Below the pieces are notes generated by a model that was not told the DNA's origin, ran no database searches, and saw nothing but the letters and a program-made list of their open reading frames with translations. 64,000 nucleotides of DNA from an uncultured Opitutia bacterium (GTDB lineage Bacteria; Verrucomicrobiota; Verrucomicrobiia; Opitutales; Opitutaceae): contig CAIOAO010000011.1 of the NCBI GenBank assembly GCA_903855985.1, forward strand, positions 1-64,000. Direction: 5' to 3'. Below are positions 8,958 to 18,298 of this stretch, one piece after another. A program made the translations under genes and the position numbers. The first letter of the stretch is position 1; each line of letters opens with the position of its first letter.

Positions 8958-9431
8958 ATGCCTCTCGCCGTCGGCTCCAAAGCCCCTGACTTCACCCTCA
9001 AGACCAAGACCGCCGAGGGGCTCAAGGACATCAAGCTCAGCGACAATTTCGGGAAGAAGCAGACCGTGCTGCTGTTCTACCCGCTGGCCTTCACCGGCAC
9101 CTGCACCCAGGAAATGTGCGACATGACGAGTGGGCTCGACCAGTACACCGGGCTCGGCGCCGAGGTTTACGGTATCAGCGTGGACAGCCCGTTCGCCAAC
9201 GAGGCCTGGGCCAAGCAGAACAAGATCGGCCTCACGCTGCTCTCCGACCTCAACAAGACCGTGACCAAGGCCTACGACGTCGTGTTTCCGGGCCTCGCCG
9301 GCATCGGTGACACGTCGGCCCGCGCGGCCTTCGTCATCGGGCAGGACGGTGTGGTCAAGTACGCCGAGCAGACCGCCACGCCGAAGGATCTGCCCAATTT
9401 TACCGCGGTGAAAGCCGCCCTGGCCAAATAA
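8958..9431 (+). CDS. Bcp-like peroxiredoxin
   Basis: 157 residues starting [17 protein letters not shown], a thioredoxin-fold peroxiredoxin that reduces peroxides in the cytoplasm. The active site [13 protein letters not shown] gives the PxxxTxxC motif with peroxidatic Cys49. A second cysteine five residues later (Cys54) matches the intramolecular Bcp/PrxQ alpha-2 arrangement, so it is probably an atypical two-cysteine enzyme recycled by thioredoxin. [15 protein letters not shown] and [15 protein letters not shown] are family strands. Acceptor of electrons and preferred peroxide are inference. Acn follows 26 bases downstream, so these may be co-transcribed; aconitase has an oxidant-sensitive iron-sulfur cluster, which makes the pairing sensible. 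Confidence 0.9.
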   Translation: MPLAVGSKAPDFTLKTKTAEGLKDIKLSDNFGKKQTVLLFYPLAFTGTCTQEMCDMTSGLDQYTGLGAEVYGISVDSPFANEAWAKQNKIGLTLLSDLNKTVTKAYDVVFPGLAGIGDTSARAAFVIGQDGVVKYAEQTATPKDLPNFTAVKAALAK

Positions 9432-9457
9432 CCCTCCGCCCACCCGAAAGCATTGCG

Positions 9458-12295
<2,838 letters not shown>

Positions 12296-12349
12296 TCCCG
12301 GCGGCCTTGCCGATGCGGCGGCCGTGGTTAGCGTTTGGTCCCTTCCTTC

Positions 12350-12859
12350 ATGTCCGAAACCGGCAAACCCACCTTCCTTGTCGATGCGTATTCCGACCCC
12401 GTGGTCGTGCGCATTGACGGTCGTGCGTGCTTTCAAAACAGCGCGTGCCTGAAGGACTTTGTCACGGAGATGATCCACCAGGGGAAACTGCGCTTCGTGC
12501 TCGATTTCCTGCACTGCACCAGCATGGACAGCACTTTCCTCGGGGTCCTGGCCGGGGCGGCGCTGGAGCTGAAAAAAGCCTCCACGGACAGCAGTTTCGT
12601 GCTGGCGCGGGTCGGCCCGCGCAACCTCGAGCTGATCCGCAACCTCGGCCTGCACCGCCTGCTGACGGTGGACGCCGGGGACTTCCAGATGAGTTTCGAC
12701 AAGTGCGACACCGCGCTGCAGTGCCCGGACCGTTCCGAGTTGGAAAGCGCCCGGCTGGTGCTGGAGGCCCACGACTCCCTGATCGCGGTGGACGAGACCA
12801 ACCGCGGCAAGTTCCAGGACGTCCTCGCGTTCCTGAAGAACCGGGTCGAGCAGAAATAA
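12350..12859 (+). CDS. STAS-domain anti-sigma-factor antagonist-like protein
   Basis: 169 residues starting MSETGKPTFLVDAYSDP. The STAS fold is recognisable from VVVRIDGRACFQNS, the strand RFVLDFLHC and the phospho-site loop TSMDSTFLGVLAG, where the Ser after Asp is the residue phosphorylated in SpoIIAA/RsbV proteins. The last 60 residues (LVLEAHDSLIAVDETNRG...) form a C-terminal extension beyond the STAS core. The next gene on the same strand is a GAF-SpoIIE phosphatase, which is the enzyme that dephosphorylates such antagonists, so the two probably form a partner-switching module. The anti-sigma kinase partner is not in the window. An upstream in-frame codon would add five residues; ATG 12350 is preferred. 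Confidence 0.85.
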   Translation: MSETGKPTFLVDAYSDPVVVRIDGRACFQNSACLKDFVTEMIHQGKLRFVLDFLHCTSMDSTFLGVLAGAALELKKASTDSSFVLARVGPRNLELIRNLGLHRLLTVDAGDFQMSFDKCDTALQCPDRSELESARLVLEAHDSLIAVDETNRGKFQDVLAFLKNRVEQK

Positions 12860-12982
12860 GCCGGCCCCGGGCCGCTGCCCGTCCGGGCTTTAAGACGCAG
12901 AAAAAGGGCCGGGTTGGACGGGGCATGGGTACACTCCGCCATTGCCGGACGGCGCGGGGCCTGCCACACCCATTCCTCTCCC

Positions 12983-14422
12983 ATGTTTCCGGTCCTAGTC
13001 ATTGGCCTCATCCTTGGTGCCCTCGCCATGTTCCTGCCCGTCTACCGGTCGCGGCGGACGGTGCGCCGCCTCGAGGAGGAAAAGGCGCAGGTGACGCAGG
13101 AACGCCAGCTGGTGGTGGATTTCATGCACCACATGGTCGAGGCGCTGGGCGAGGGGCTGACGCGCGAGGCGCTGCACCAGCGCATTGTCCACGCGGCCAT
13201 CCTGTGCTCCGGTGCCCTCAGCGCCTGCCTGTTTGAGAAGACCGAGGACGGCAAAATGCGCAGCGCGGCGGTCGAGGGGCTGTTTCCGCCACACCGGCCG
13301 CTGCCGGCGGCGGTCCGGGAAAAACTCGCCACCCGCGCCCGCTTCATCGAGCAGGTGCTCAAGACGGAGGCCTTCCCGGCCAACGAGGGCATCGTCGGCG
13401 CGGTCGTGCAGACCGGCCGGGGCCAGTTGATCGCGGATGCCGCCGCCGACGCCCGCGTGGTGCTCCATGAGGACCCCGCGCTGAAGGTCCGTTCGCTCAT
13501 CGCCGTGCCGCTGCAATTCCGCGACCGGTTTTTTGGCGTGCTGGCCGTGGCGAACTCGGCGGATGGCGAGCCGTTCACGCTGACGGATTTCTCCCTCATG
13601 CAGTCCCTCGCGGAGCAGGCCGCCCTCGCGCTGCACAACGCGGAGTTCCTCAATTTCCAGATCGAGAAGCGCCAGCTCGACCTCGACCTGTCCCTGGCGA
13701 GCGGCATCCAGCAGATGCTGCTGCCCAAGGAGCCGCCGCAAATGGGCGGACTCGACATCGACGCCCGGTACACCCCGGCGCAGAAGGTCAGCGGCGATTT
13801 CTACGACCTGTTCCCGCTCTCGCCCACGCGCCTCGGCGTCGCGGTCGCGGACGTGTCGGGCAAGGGCATCCCGGCGTCGCTGCTGATGGCGATGTGCCGC
13901 ACGAATCTCCGGCAGATTGCGCCGCGGCACGAGTCGCCGGCGCAGACTCTCGCCGAGGTCAACCGCGCGCTCGGCGGGGACCTGCGCGGCATGTTCATCA
14001 CGATCCTGTACGCGGTGATCGACACGGAACGCAACGAGGTGACCTTTGCCCGTGCAGGCCACGAACTGCCGCTGTTTTCGCGCCGGGACCGGGTGACCGG
14101 CGTGGCGGTGGGCGAGTATGTCGGGTCCGAGGGCATGCCGCTCGGCCTGGTGCCTGATGAGATCTTTACCGTGGTCATCCAGGATCGCACGGAGCCGTTT
14201 CACCAGGGGGATGGGCTGGTGCTCTACACCGACGGCCTGACCGAGGCGCCGAACGAAGAGGACAAGGAGTTTTCCGGGGCCCGGCTGGCGGATGCGGTGC
14301 ATGCGCTGCATGCGCGCAGCGCCCGCGCGCTCAACGACGGCATCCTGGAAACGGTGCACCGGTTTGCCGGAAACACGGCCCTCCGGGACGACCTGACGCT
14401 GGTCACCATCAAGCGGGTGTGA
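12983..14422 (+). CDS. Membrane-anchored GAF-SpoIIE (PP2C) serine phosphatase
   Basis: 479 residues. A single N-terminal membrane helix (VLVIGLILGALAMFLPVY) is followed by a basic coiled coil (about 25-50), a GAF sensor domain (about 60-230; NEGIVGAVVQTGRG, FFGVLAVANSADG) and a SpoIIE/PP2C phosphatase domain (about 245-479). Metal-binding motifs are SGDFYDL, VADVSGKGIPASLLMA, YTDGLTEAPNEED and LRDDLTLV, all intact. It should dephosphorylate a STAS antagonist in response to a GAF ligand. The STAS gene ends 123 bases upstream, supporting a partner-switching circuit controlling a sigma factor or another output; the signal and target are unknown. An alternative start at 12914 would precede the membrane helix and is less family-like. 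Confidence 0.9.
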   Translation: MFPVLVIGLILGALAMFLPVYRSRRTVRRLEEEKAQVTQERQLVVDFMHHMVEALGEGLTREALHQRIVHAAILCSGALSACLFEKTEDGKMRSAAVEGLFPPHRPLPAAVREKLATRARFIEQVLKTEAFPANEGIVGAVVQTGRGQLIADAAADARVVLHEDPALKVRSLIAVPLQFRDRFFGVLAVANSADGEPFTLTDFSLMQSLAEQAALALHNAEFLNFQIEKRQLDLDLSLASGIQQMLLPKEPPQMGGLDIDARYTPAQKVSGDFYDLFPLSPTRLGVAVADVSGKGIPASLLMAMCRTNLRQIAPRHESPAQTLAEVNRALGGDLRGMFITILYAVIDTERNEVTFARAGHELPLFSRRDRVTGVAVGEYVGSEGMPLGLVPDEIFTVVIQDRTEPFHQGDGLVLYTDGLTEAPNEEDKEFSGARLADAVHALHARSARALNDGILETVHRFAGNTALRDDLTLVTIKRV

Positions 14423-14476
14423 CCGGCAAAGAGAGGTTTGCCTCCCGGGCGGACCTGCTTTCACTCCGACCCACGT

Positions 14477-15703
14477 ATGCCCGCCTCCGCCCCCGCCCCG
14501 CAACTCGACCGCTTCTCGCTGCCCGATGGCGCGGGTCATTTTGGCGGCTATGGCGGGGTGTTTGTGCCCGAGACGCTGATGACGGCTCTCGCGGAGCTGG
14601 CGGCGGCCTACGAGGTGGCCCGGAAGGACGAGGCCTTCCAGGCGGAATTGCGGCGCCACTTGCAGGAATTTGCCGGCCGGCCGACGCCGCTCTATTTTGC
14701 CGAGCGGCTGACCCAGCACGCCGGCGGGGCGAAAATCTACCTGAAGCGTGAGGATCTGCTGCACACCGGGGCGCACAAGATCAACAACGCCCTCGCGCAG
14801 GCCTTGCTCGCCAAACGCATGGGCAAGAAGCGCATCATCGCGGAGACCGGCGCCGGTCAGCACGGGGTCGCCACGGCGGCGGCGTGCGCTAAGTTCGGCC
14901 TGGAGTGCGTGGTGTACATGGGCGCGCACGACATGGCGCGGCAGTCGCTGAATGTTTTCCGGATGCGGCTGATGGGCGCCGAGGTGCGCGCGGTTGAGGC
15001 CGGCCAGAAGACGCTCAAGGAAGCCATCAACGAGGCCATGCGCGACTGGGTGACCAATGTTCGCAGCACCCACTACATTCTCGGCACCGCGTATGGCTCA
15101 CACCCGTATCCCATGATGGTCCGCGATTTTCACCGGGTCATCGGGCTGGAGGCGAAGGAGCAAATCCTCGCCCGCGAGGGCCGGCTGCCGGATGAGCTCA
15201 TTGCCTGCGTTGGCGGCGGCAGCAACGCCATCGGCCTCTTCTTTGAGTTCCTCGAGGAGCCCGGCGTGCGGATGTTCGGCGTCGAGGCCGGCGGTCACGG
15301 CATCAAGCCCGGGGAACACGCCGCGCGCTTCGCCGGCGGCCGCCTGGGCGTGCTGCAGGGCTGCAAGACGTTCCTGCTGCAGGACGCCGAGGGTCAGATC
15401 GAGCTCACGCATTCCGTCAGCGCCGGCCTGGACTACGCCGCCGTGGGGCCGGAGCACGCCTTTTACCGCGACCGGGGCCGGATCGAGTTTGCCTACGCCA
15501 CGGACGACGAAGTGCTGGAGACGCTCCAGCTCTGCTCGCGGCTGGAGGGCATCATCCCGGCGCTCGAGTCCACCCACGCGCTGGTGCACGGTCTGAAGCG
15601 CGCCAAGCAACTGGCGAAGGACAAGATCATCATCGTGAATCTCTCCGGCCGTGGCGATAAAGACGTAGAACAAGTGGCAAAGATCCTGGGGAAGATACCC
15701 TGA
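14477..15703 (+). CDS. trpB: Tryptophan synthase beta chain
   Basis: Condenses indole with serine to tryptophan using PLP. 408 residues with [16 protein letters not shown] at the N-terminus, the PLP lysine in [13 protein letters not shown], the [10 protein letters not shown] loop, the phosphate-binding [10 protein letters not shown] and the C-terminal ESTHALVH. All are classic TrpB1 features. No trpA or other trp gene is adjacent, so the pathway is dispersed in this genome. Start ATG 14477 gives a short non-conserved [14 protein letters not shown] leader. YicC follows 92 bases later, with a repeat-containing spacer between. Confidence 0.97.
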   Translation: MPASAPAPQLDRFSLPDGAGHFGGYGGVFVPETLMTALAELAAAYEVARKDEAFQAELRRHLQEFAGRPTPLYFAERLTQHAGGAKIYLKREDLLHTGAHKINNALAQALLAKRMGKKRIIAETGAGQHGVATAAACAKFGLECVVYMGAHDMARQSLNVFRMRLMGAEVRAVEAGQKTLKEAINEAMRDWVTNVRSTHYILGTAYGSHPYPMMVRDFHRVIGLEAKEQILAREGRLPDELIACVGGGSNAIGLFFEFLEEPGVRMFGVEAGGHGIKPGEHAARFAGGRLGVLQGCKTFLLQDAEGQIELTHSVSAGLDYAAVGPEHAFYRDRGRIEFAYATDDEVLETLQLCSRLEGIIPALESTHALVHGLKRAKQLAKDKIIIVNLSGRGDKDVEQVAKILGKIP

Positions 15704-15716
15704 TTGGTTCACCCCG

Positions 15717-15782
15717 AAGCACGCGAAGGACACGAAGACCAAGTCATCAATCTCTTCGTGCGCTTTATGACCTTCGTGGTTA
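15717..15782. repeat. Nine-base-period repeats in opposite orientations upstream of yicC
   Basis: GAAGCACGC, GAAGGACAC, GAAGACCAA (15717-15743) at 9-base spacing face TTCGTGCGC, TTTATGACC, TTCGTGGTT (15756-15782). The two arms are roughly reverse complements, so a transcript could fold into an imperfect hairpin in the trpB-yicC spacer just before the AT-rich yicC leader. Confidence 0.65.
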
Positions 15783-15795
15783 ATTATTTATTTCT

Positions 15796-16668
15796 ATGAA
15801 AAGCATGACGGGCTACGGACGCGGCATCGCAACGCTGGGCACGTACACGCTGACGGTCCAGGTCAGCTCGGTGAACCGGAAGACCCTCGACCTTGCGATC
15901 AAGCTGCCGGAGGAGTGGGAGAGCCTCGAGGCCGCGGTCGGCGAACAGGTGCGCAAGGTGGCTTCGCGTGGCCGGGTCAGCGTCGTCATTGAGCTGACGG
16001 GCGAAAACGGCGCGAGCGAGCTCGTCTGGGACGAGGTTGAGATCGGTGCCGTGCTGGACCGGTTGTCGGACCTGGCGGATGCACGCGGGGTGAGTTTTCA
16101 GCCCACGGCGGAGCTGCTCTGGTCCATTGCCAATTCCCGCCGGAAGAACGCGGAATTGCCGGCGGCCGAGGAGGCCGCGCCGGTGGTCAAGGCGGCGCTG
16201 GCCGAGGCGCTGCGCGGCTTCGGGGCCATGCGCGCCCGGGAAGGCGAGGCCCTGCTGATCGATTTTATCACGCGGCTGAACACGCTGCGCAACCAGGTCG
16301 AGACGGTCGTGGGCCGCGCGCCGCATGTGACGGCGGGTTACCGCGAGCAATTGCTGGCACGGCTCCGGCAGGCCGGGCTCGAATTGGACGTGAATGACGA
16401 GCGGGTGCTGAAGGAAATCGCGCTGTTCGCCGACCGCTGTGACGTGACGGAGGAGCTGACGCGGCTCCGGAGCCATTTCGAGCAGTTCACCGCGCTGATC
16501 AAGTCCGACGGCGAGGTCGGCCGGAAATCCGAGTTCATTCTCCAGGAAATCGGCCGCGAGGTGAACACCATCGGCAGCAAGGCGAACGACCTGGCGATCT
16601 CCCGCGCCGTGATCGAGCTGAAGAACGAGCTCGAGCGGGTCCGCGAGCAGATGGCGAACGTGGAGTGA
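15796..16668 (+). CDS. YicC/YloC family endoribonuclease
   Basis: 290 residues beginning MKSMTGYGRG, the hallmark opening of the YicC family, and ending in the conserved DUF1732 region (GRKSEFILQEIGREVNTIGS then KANDLAISRAVIELKNELER). E. coli YicC and B. subtilis YloC have been shown to act as endoribonucleases in RNA decay. Coiled-coil helices dominate. The length is typical. The gene ends 116 bases from convergent lspA; that gap contains compound hairpins described separately. Confidence 0.95.
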   Translation: MKSMTGYGRGIATLGTYTLTVQVSSVNRKTLDLAIKLPEEWESLEAAVGEQVRKVASRGRVSVVIELTGENGASELVWDEVEIGAVLDRLSDLADARGVSFQPTAELLWSIANSRRKNAELPAAEEAAPVVKAALAEALRGFGAMRAREGEALLIDFITRLNTLRNQVETVVGRAPHVTAGYREQLLARLRQAGLELDVNDERVLKEIALFADRCDVTEELTRLRSHFEQFTALIKSDGEVGRKSEFILQEIGREVNTIGSKANDLAISRAVIELKNELERVREQMANVE

Positions 16669-16698
16669 CGGCGGTGCCGGCCTGATCCGCGGTTTCGA

Positions 16699-16745
16699 GG
16701 TGGGTTGCACGCTGGCGTGCAACGTTGCCCGTGAGCGGGCCACCC
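16699..16745. repeat. Compound inverted repeat (two hairpins inside an outer stem)
   Basis: Between convergent yicC and lspA. GTTGCACGC (16704-16712) and GCGTGCAAC (16715-16723) form a perfect 9-bp stem with a 2-base gap. GCCCG TGAG CGGGC (16727-16740) forms a second hairpin. GGTG (16699-16702) pairs with CACC (16741-16744) around both, giving a Y-shaped fold. No T-tract follows on either strand, so it is not an ordinary intrinsic terminator. It may be a REP-like dispersed element or a bidirectional mRNA end. Confidence 0.6.
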
Positions 16746-16784
16746 ATAAAGCCGTGCGGGTCGGAGCCCCGCCTTACCTCTGTG

Positions 16785-17324
16785 TCACTCCGGCTGACGC
16801 AGGGAGTGGATGAGGTAGAGCAGCACGCCGACGCAGATGGCGGAGTCGGCGATGTTGAACGTCGGGTAGATGTAGTTGCCGAAGTGGAAGTCCAGGAAGT
16901 CGATCACATGGCCGTAGCACAGGCGGTCGGTGAGGTTGCCCATGATGCCGCCGCAGAGGAGGCCGAAGCTGACCTGGGCGGTCCGGTCCCGCAGCCCGAG
17001 CGCGCGGCGCCAGAAGAAGATCCCCAGCAGGGTGGCGGCGGCGAGGGACGCGAGGAGGACGCTGCGGCCGGTGAGCATGCTCCACGCCGCGCCGGTGTTG
17101 CCGACGTGGACGATGTAGAGGAAGCCCTTGATGACGGTGATGCGAAAGGGCGGTCCGTAGGTGCCGAGCGGCACGTGGGCGTTGATCCAGACCTTGCTGG
17201 CCTGGTCGAGCGCCACCACGGCCAGGAAAAGCGCCAGCAGCACGCGATAGGCGAACCAGCGGCGGTGGAAGGGAACCGGGGCGACCGCCGGCGGGGTCTC
17301 AGGAGTGGGCGCGTCGGGCGGCAC
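16785..17324 (-). CDS. lspA: Lipoprotein signal peptidase (signal peptidase II)
   Basis: Cleaves signal peptides from prolipoproteins in the inner membrane. 179 residues with about four membrane helices. The family motifs are GGIMGNLTDRLCYGHVIDFL, which carries the first catalytic Asp in VIDF, and PTFNIADSAICVGV, which carries the second. N-terminal VVALDQASKVWI matches the conserved DQ-x-K motif. The cytoplasmic N-terminal 20 residues are Pro-rich. The gene starts 17 bases after the DksA-like gene, in the order ileS-dksA-lspA. Confidence 0.96.
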   Translation of the reverse strand: MPPDAPTPETPPAVAPVPFHRRWFAYRVLLALFLAVVALDQASKVWINAHVPLGTYGPPFRITVIKGFLYIVHVGNTGAAWSMLTGRSVLLASLAAATLLGIFFWRRALGLRDRTAQVSFGLLCGGIMGNLTDRLCYGHVIDFLDFHFGNYIYPTFNIADSAICVGVLLYLIHSLRQPE

Positions 17325-17341
17325 AGGTGGGCAGGGGCGGC

Positions 17342-18271
17342 TTACTCCTCCCCGCTGCTGCCGCTGTCGTCGGAGATCTTGCCGCCCTCTTCGCCGAGTT
17401 CGCCGAAGAGGCCGCCGGCCGTGCGGGCCCGGTAGCGGTTGCGTTCGAGACCCTTCTGGGCCTCGGCCGAGTGGCGCGTGAACGGGACGGCGAGGAGGCG
17501 GTCCTTCGAGATGGGCTTCTGGGTGATTTCGCAGATGCCGTAGGTGCCGGCGTGGATGCGCTTGATGGCGGCATCGATCTCGGAAAGCGCTTCCTGCTCG
17601 CTTGAGACGAGGCTCAGGGCGAAGTCGCGGTCAAAGGTGTCGGTGCCGGCGTCGGCCATGTGCTGGCCGTAGCTCGAGAGGTCGCCGCTGTCGTCCTTGC
17701 TGGAACGCTTCAGGGTTTCCTCGGAGTGGAGGGTGATGCCGGCGGTGAGGTGGTTGCGGAGGTCCAGCAGCAGCTTGTAGAAGCGCTTGAACTTCTCGGG
17801 CACATCCTTGCCCTCGTCGGGAATGGGGGCCTTGGCGCGCTTCGGGTTGAAGCCGAGGATTTCGGAGAGCGAGGCGGCCTTGATGTGGTGCGGCTTGGCC
17901 TTGGGCAGCTCGAGGGCCTTCACCGGGGCCTTGACGGGCGCCTTGGCGCCCTTGGCCGCCGGCGCGGCGGCCTTGCTGGTGACGGTTTTCGCGATGGCGC
18001 GGACCTCGTCGAGGCTGAAGGCAATGGGCTTCACGGGAGCCTTCTGCTTCAGCTTGAGGATGTTATCGCGCAGGGCGGTTTTCTTGGACGGTTTTTCCAT
18101 GGAGGGTGTGGGTGCCTTGGCGGCCGCCGGCGCCGGCTTCGACTTCGGCTTCGACTTCGGGGCCGGGGCCGGGGCGGGTTTCCGCGCGGGAGTCGGGGAC
18201 TTCTTGGGCGCGGGCTTGGCGGACTTCGCGGCGGGCTTTTTCGCGGGCGGTTTCGATTTGTGTTTAGCCAT
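17342..18271 (-). CDS. DksA/TraR-family protein with degenerate zinc site and long K/A/P-rich N-tail
   Basis: 309 residues. The first 130 or so are a Lys-Ala-Pro-rich histone H1-like tail (KPAPAPAPKSKPKSKPAPAA), followed by a DksA-type coiled coil (about 170-265; RNHLTAGITLHSEETLKR, FDRDFALSLVSSEQEALSEI) and a C-terminal finger. In canonical DksA the finger has four cysteines. Here GTYGICEITQKPI and FTRHSAEAQ give Cys-Thr-Ser-Ala, so only one ligand remains and zinc is unlikely. From memory this is the same residue pattern as the zinc-independent DksA2 of Pseudomonas aeruginosa. The protein probably binds the RNA polymerase secondary channel; the tail may bind nucleic acid. It lies between ileS and lspA, 27 and 17 bases from them. 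Confidence 0.85.
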   Translation of the reverse strand: MAKHKSKPPAKKPAAKSAKPAPKKSPTPARKPAPAPAPKSKPKSKPAPAAAKAPTPSMEKPSKKTALRDNILKLKQKAPVKPIAFSLDEVRAIAKTVTSKAAAPAAKGAKAPVKAPVKALELPKAKPHHIKAASLSEILGFNPKRAKAPIPDEGKDVPEKFKRFYKLLLDLRNHLTAGITLHSEETLKRSSKDDSGDLSSYGQHMADAGTDTFDRDFALSLVSSEQEALSEIDAAIKRIHAGTYGICEITQKPISKDRLLAVPFTRHSAEAQKGLERNRYRARTAGGLFGELGEEGGKISDDSGSSGEE

Positions 18272-18298
18272 GGGGAGAATTGGGGAGGGTAAGAAAGC

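Noticed and set aside
7479..9443. TyrS reading extended to 9443
   Set aside because: The N-terminal addition overlaps the whole peroxiredoxin gene, matches nothing in TyrS, and a normal TyrS start occurs at 8756.
12860..12982. GC-rich palindromes between the STAS and phosphatase genes as a terminator
   Set aside because: Stems are imperfect and no T-tract follows; the two genes are better viewed as possibly co-transcribed.
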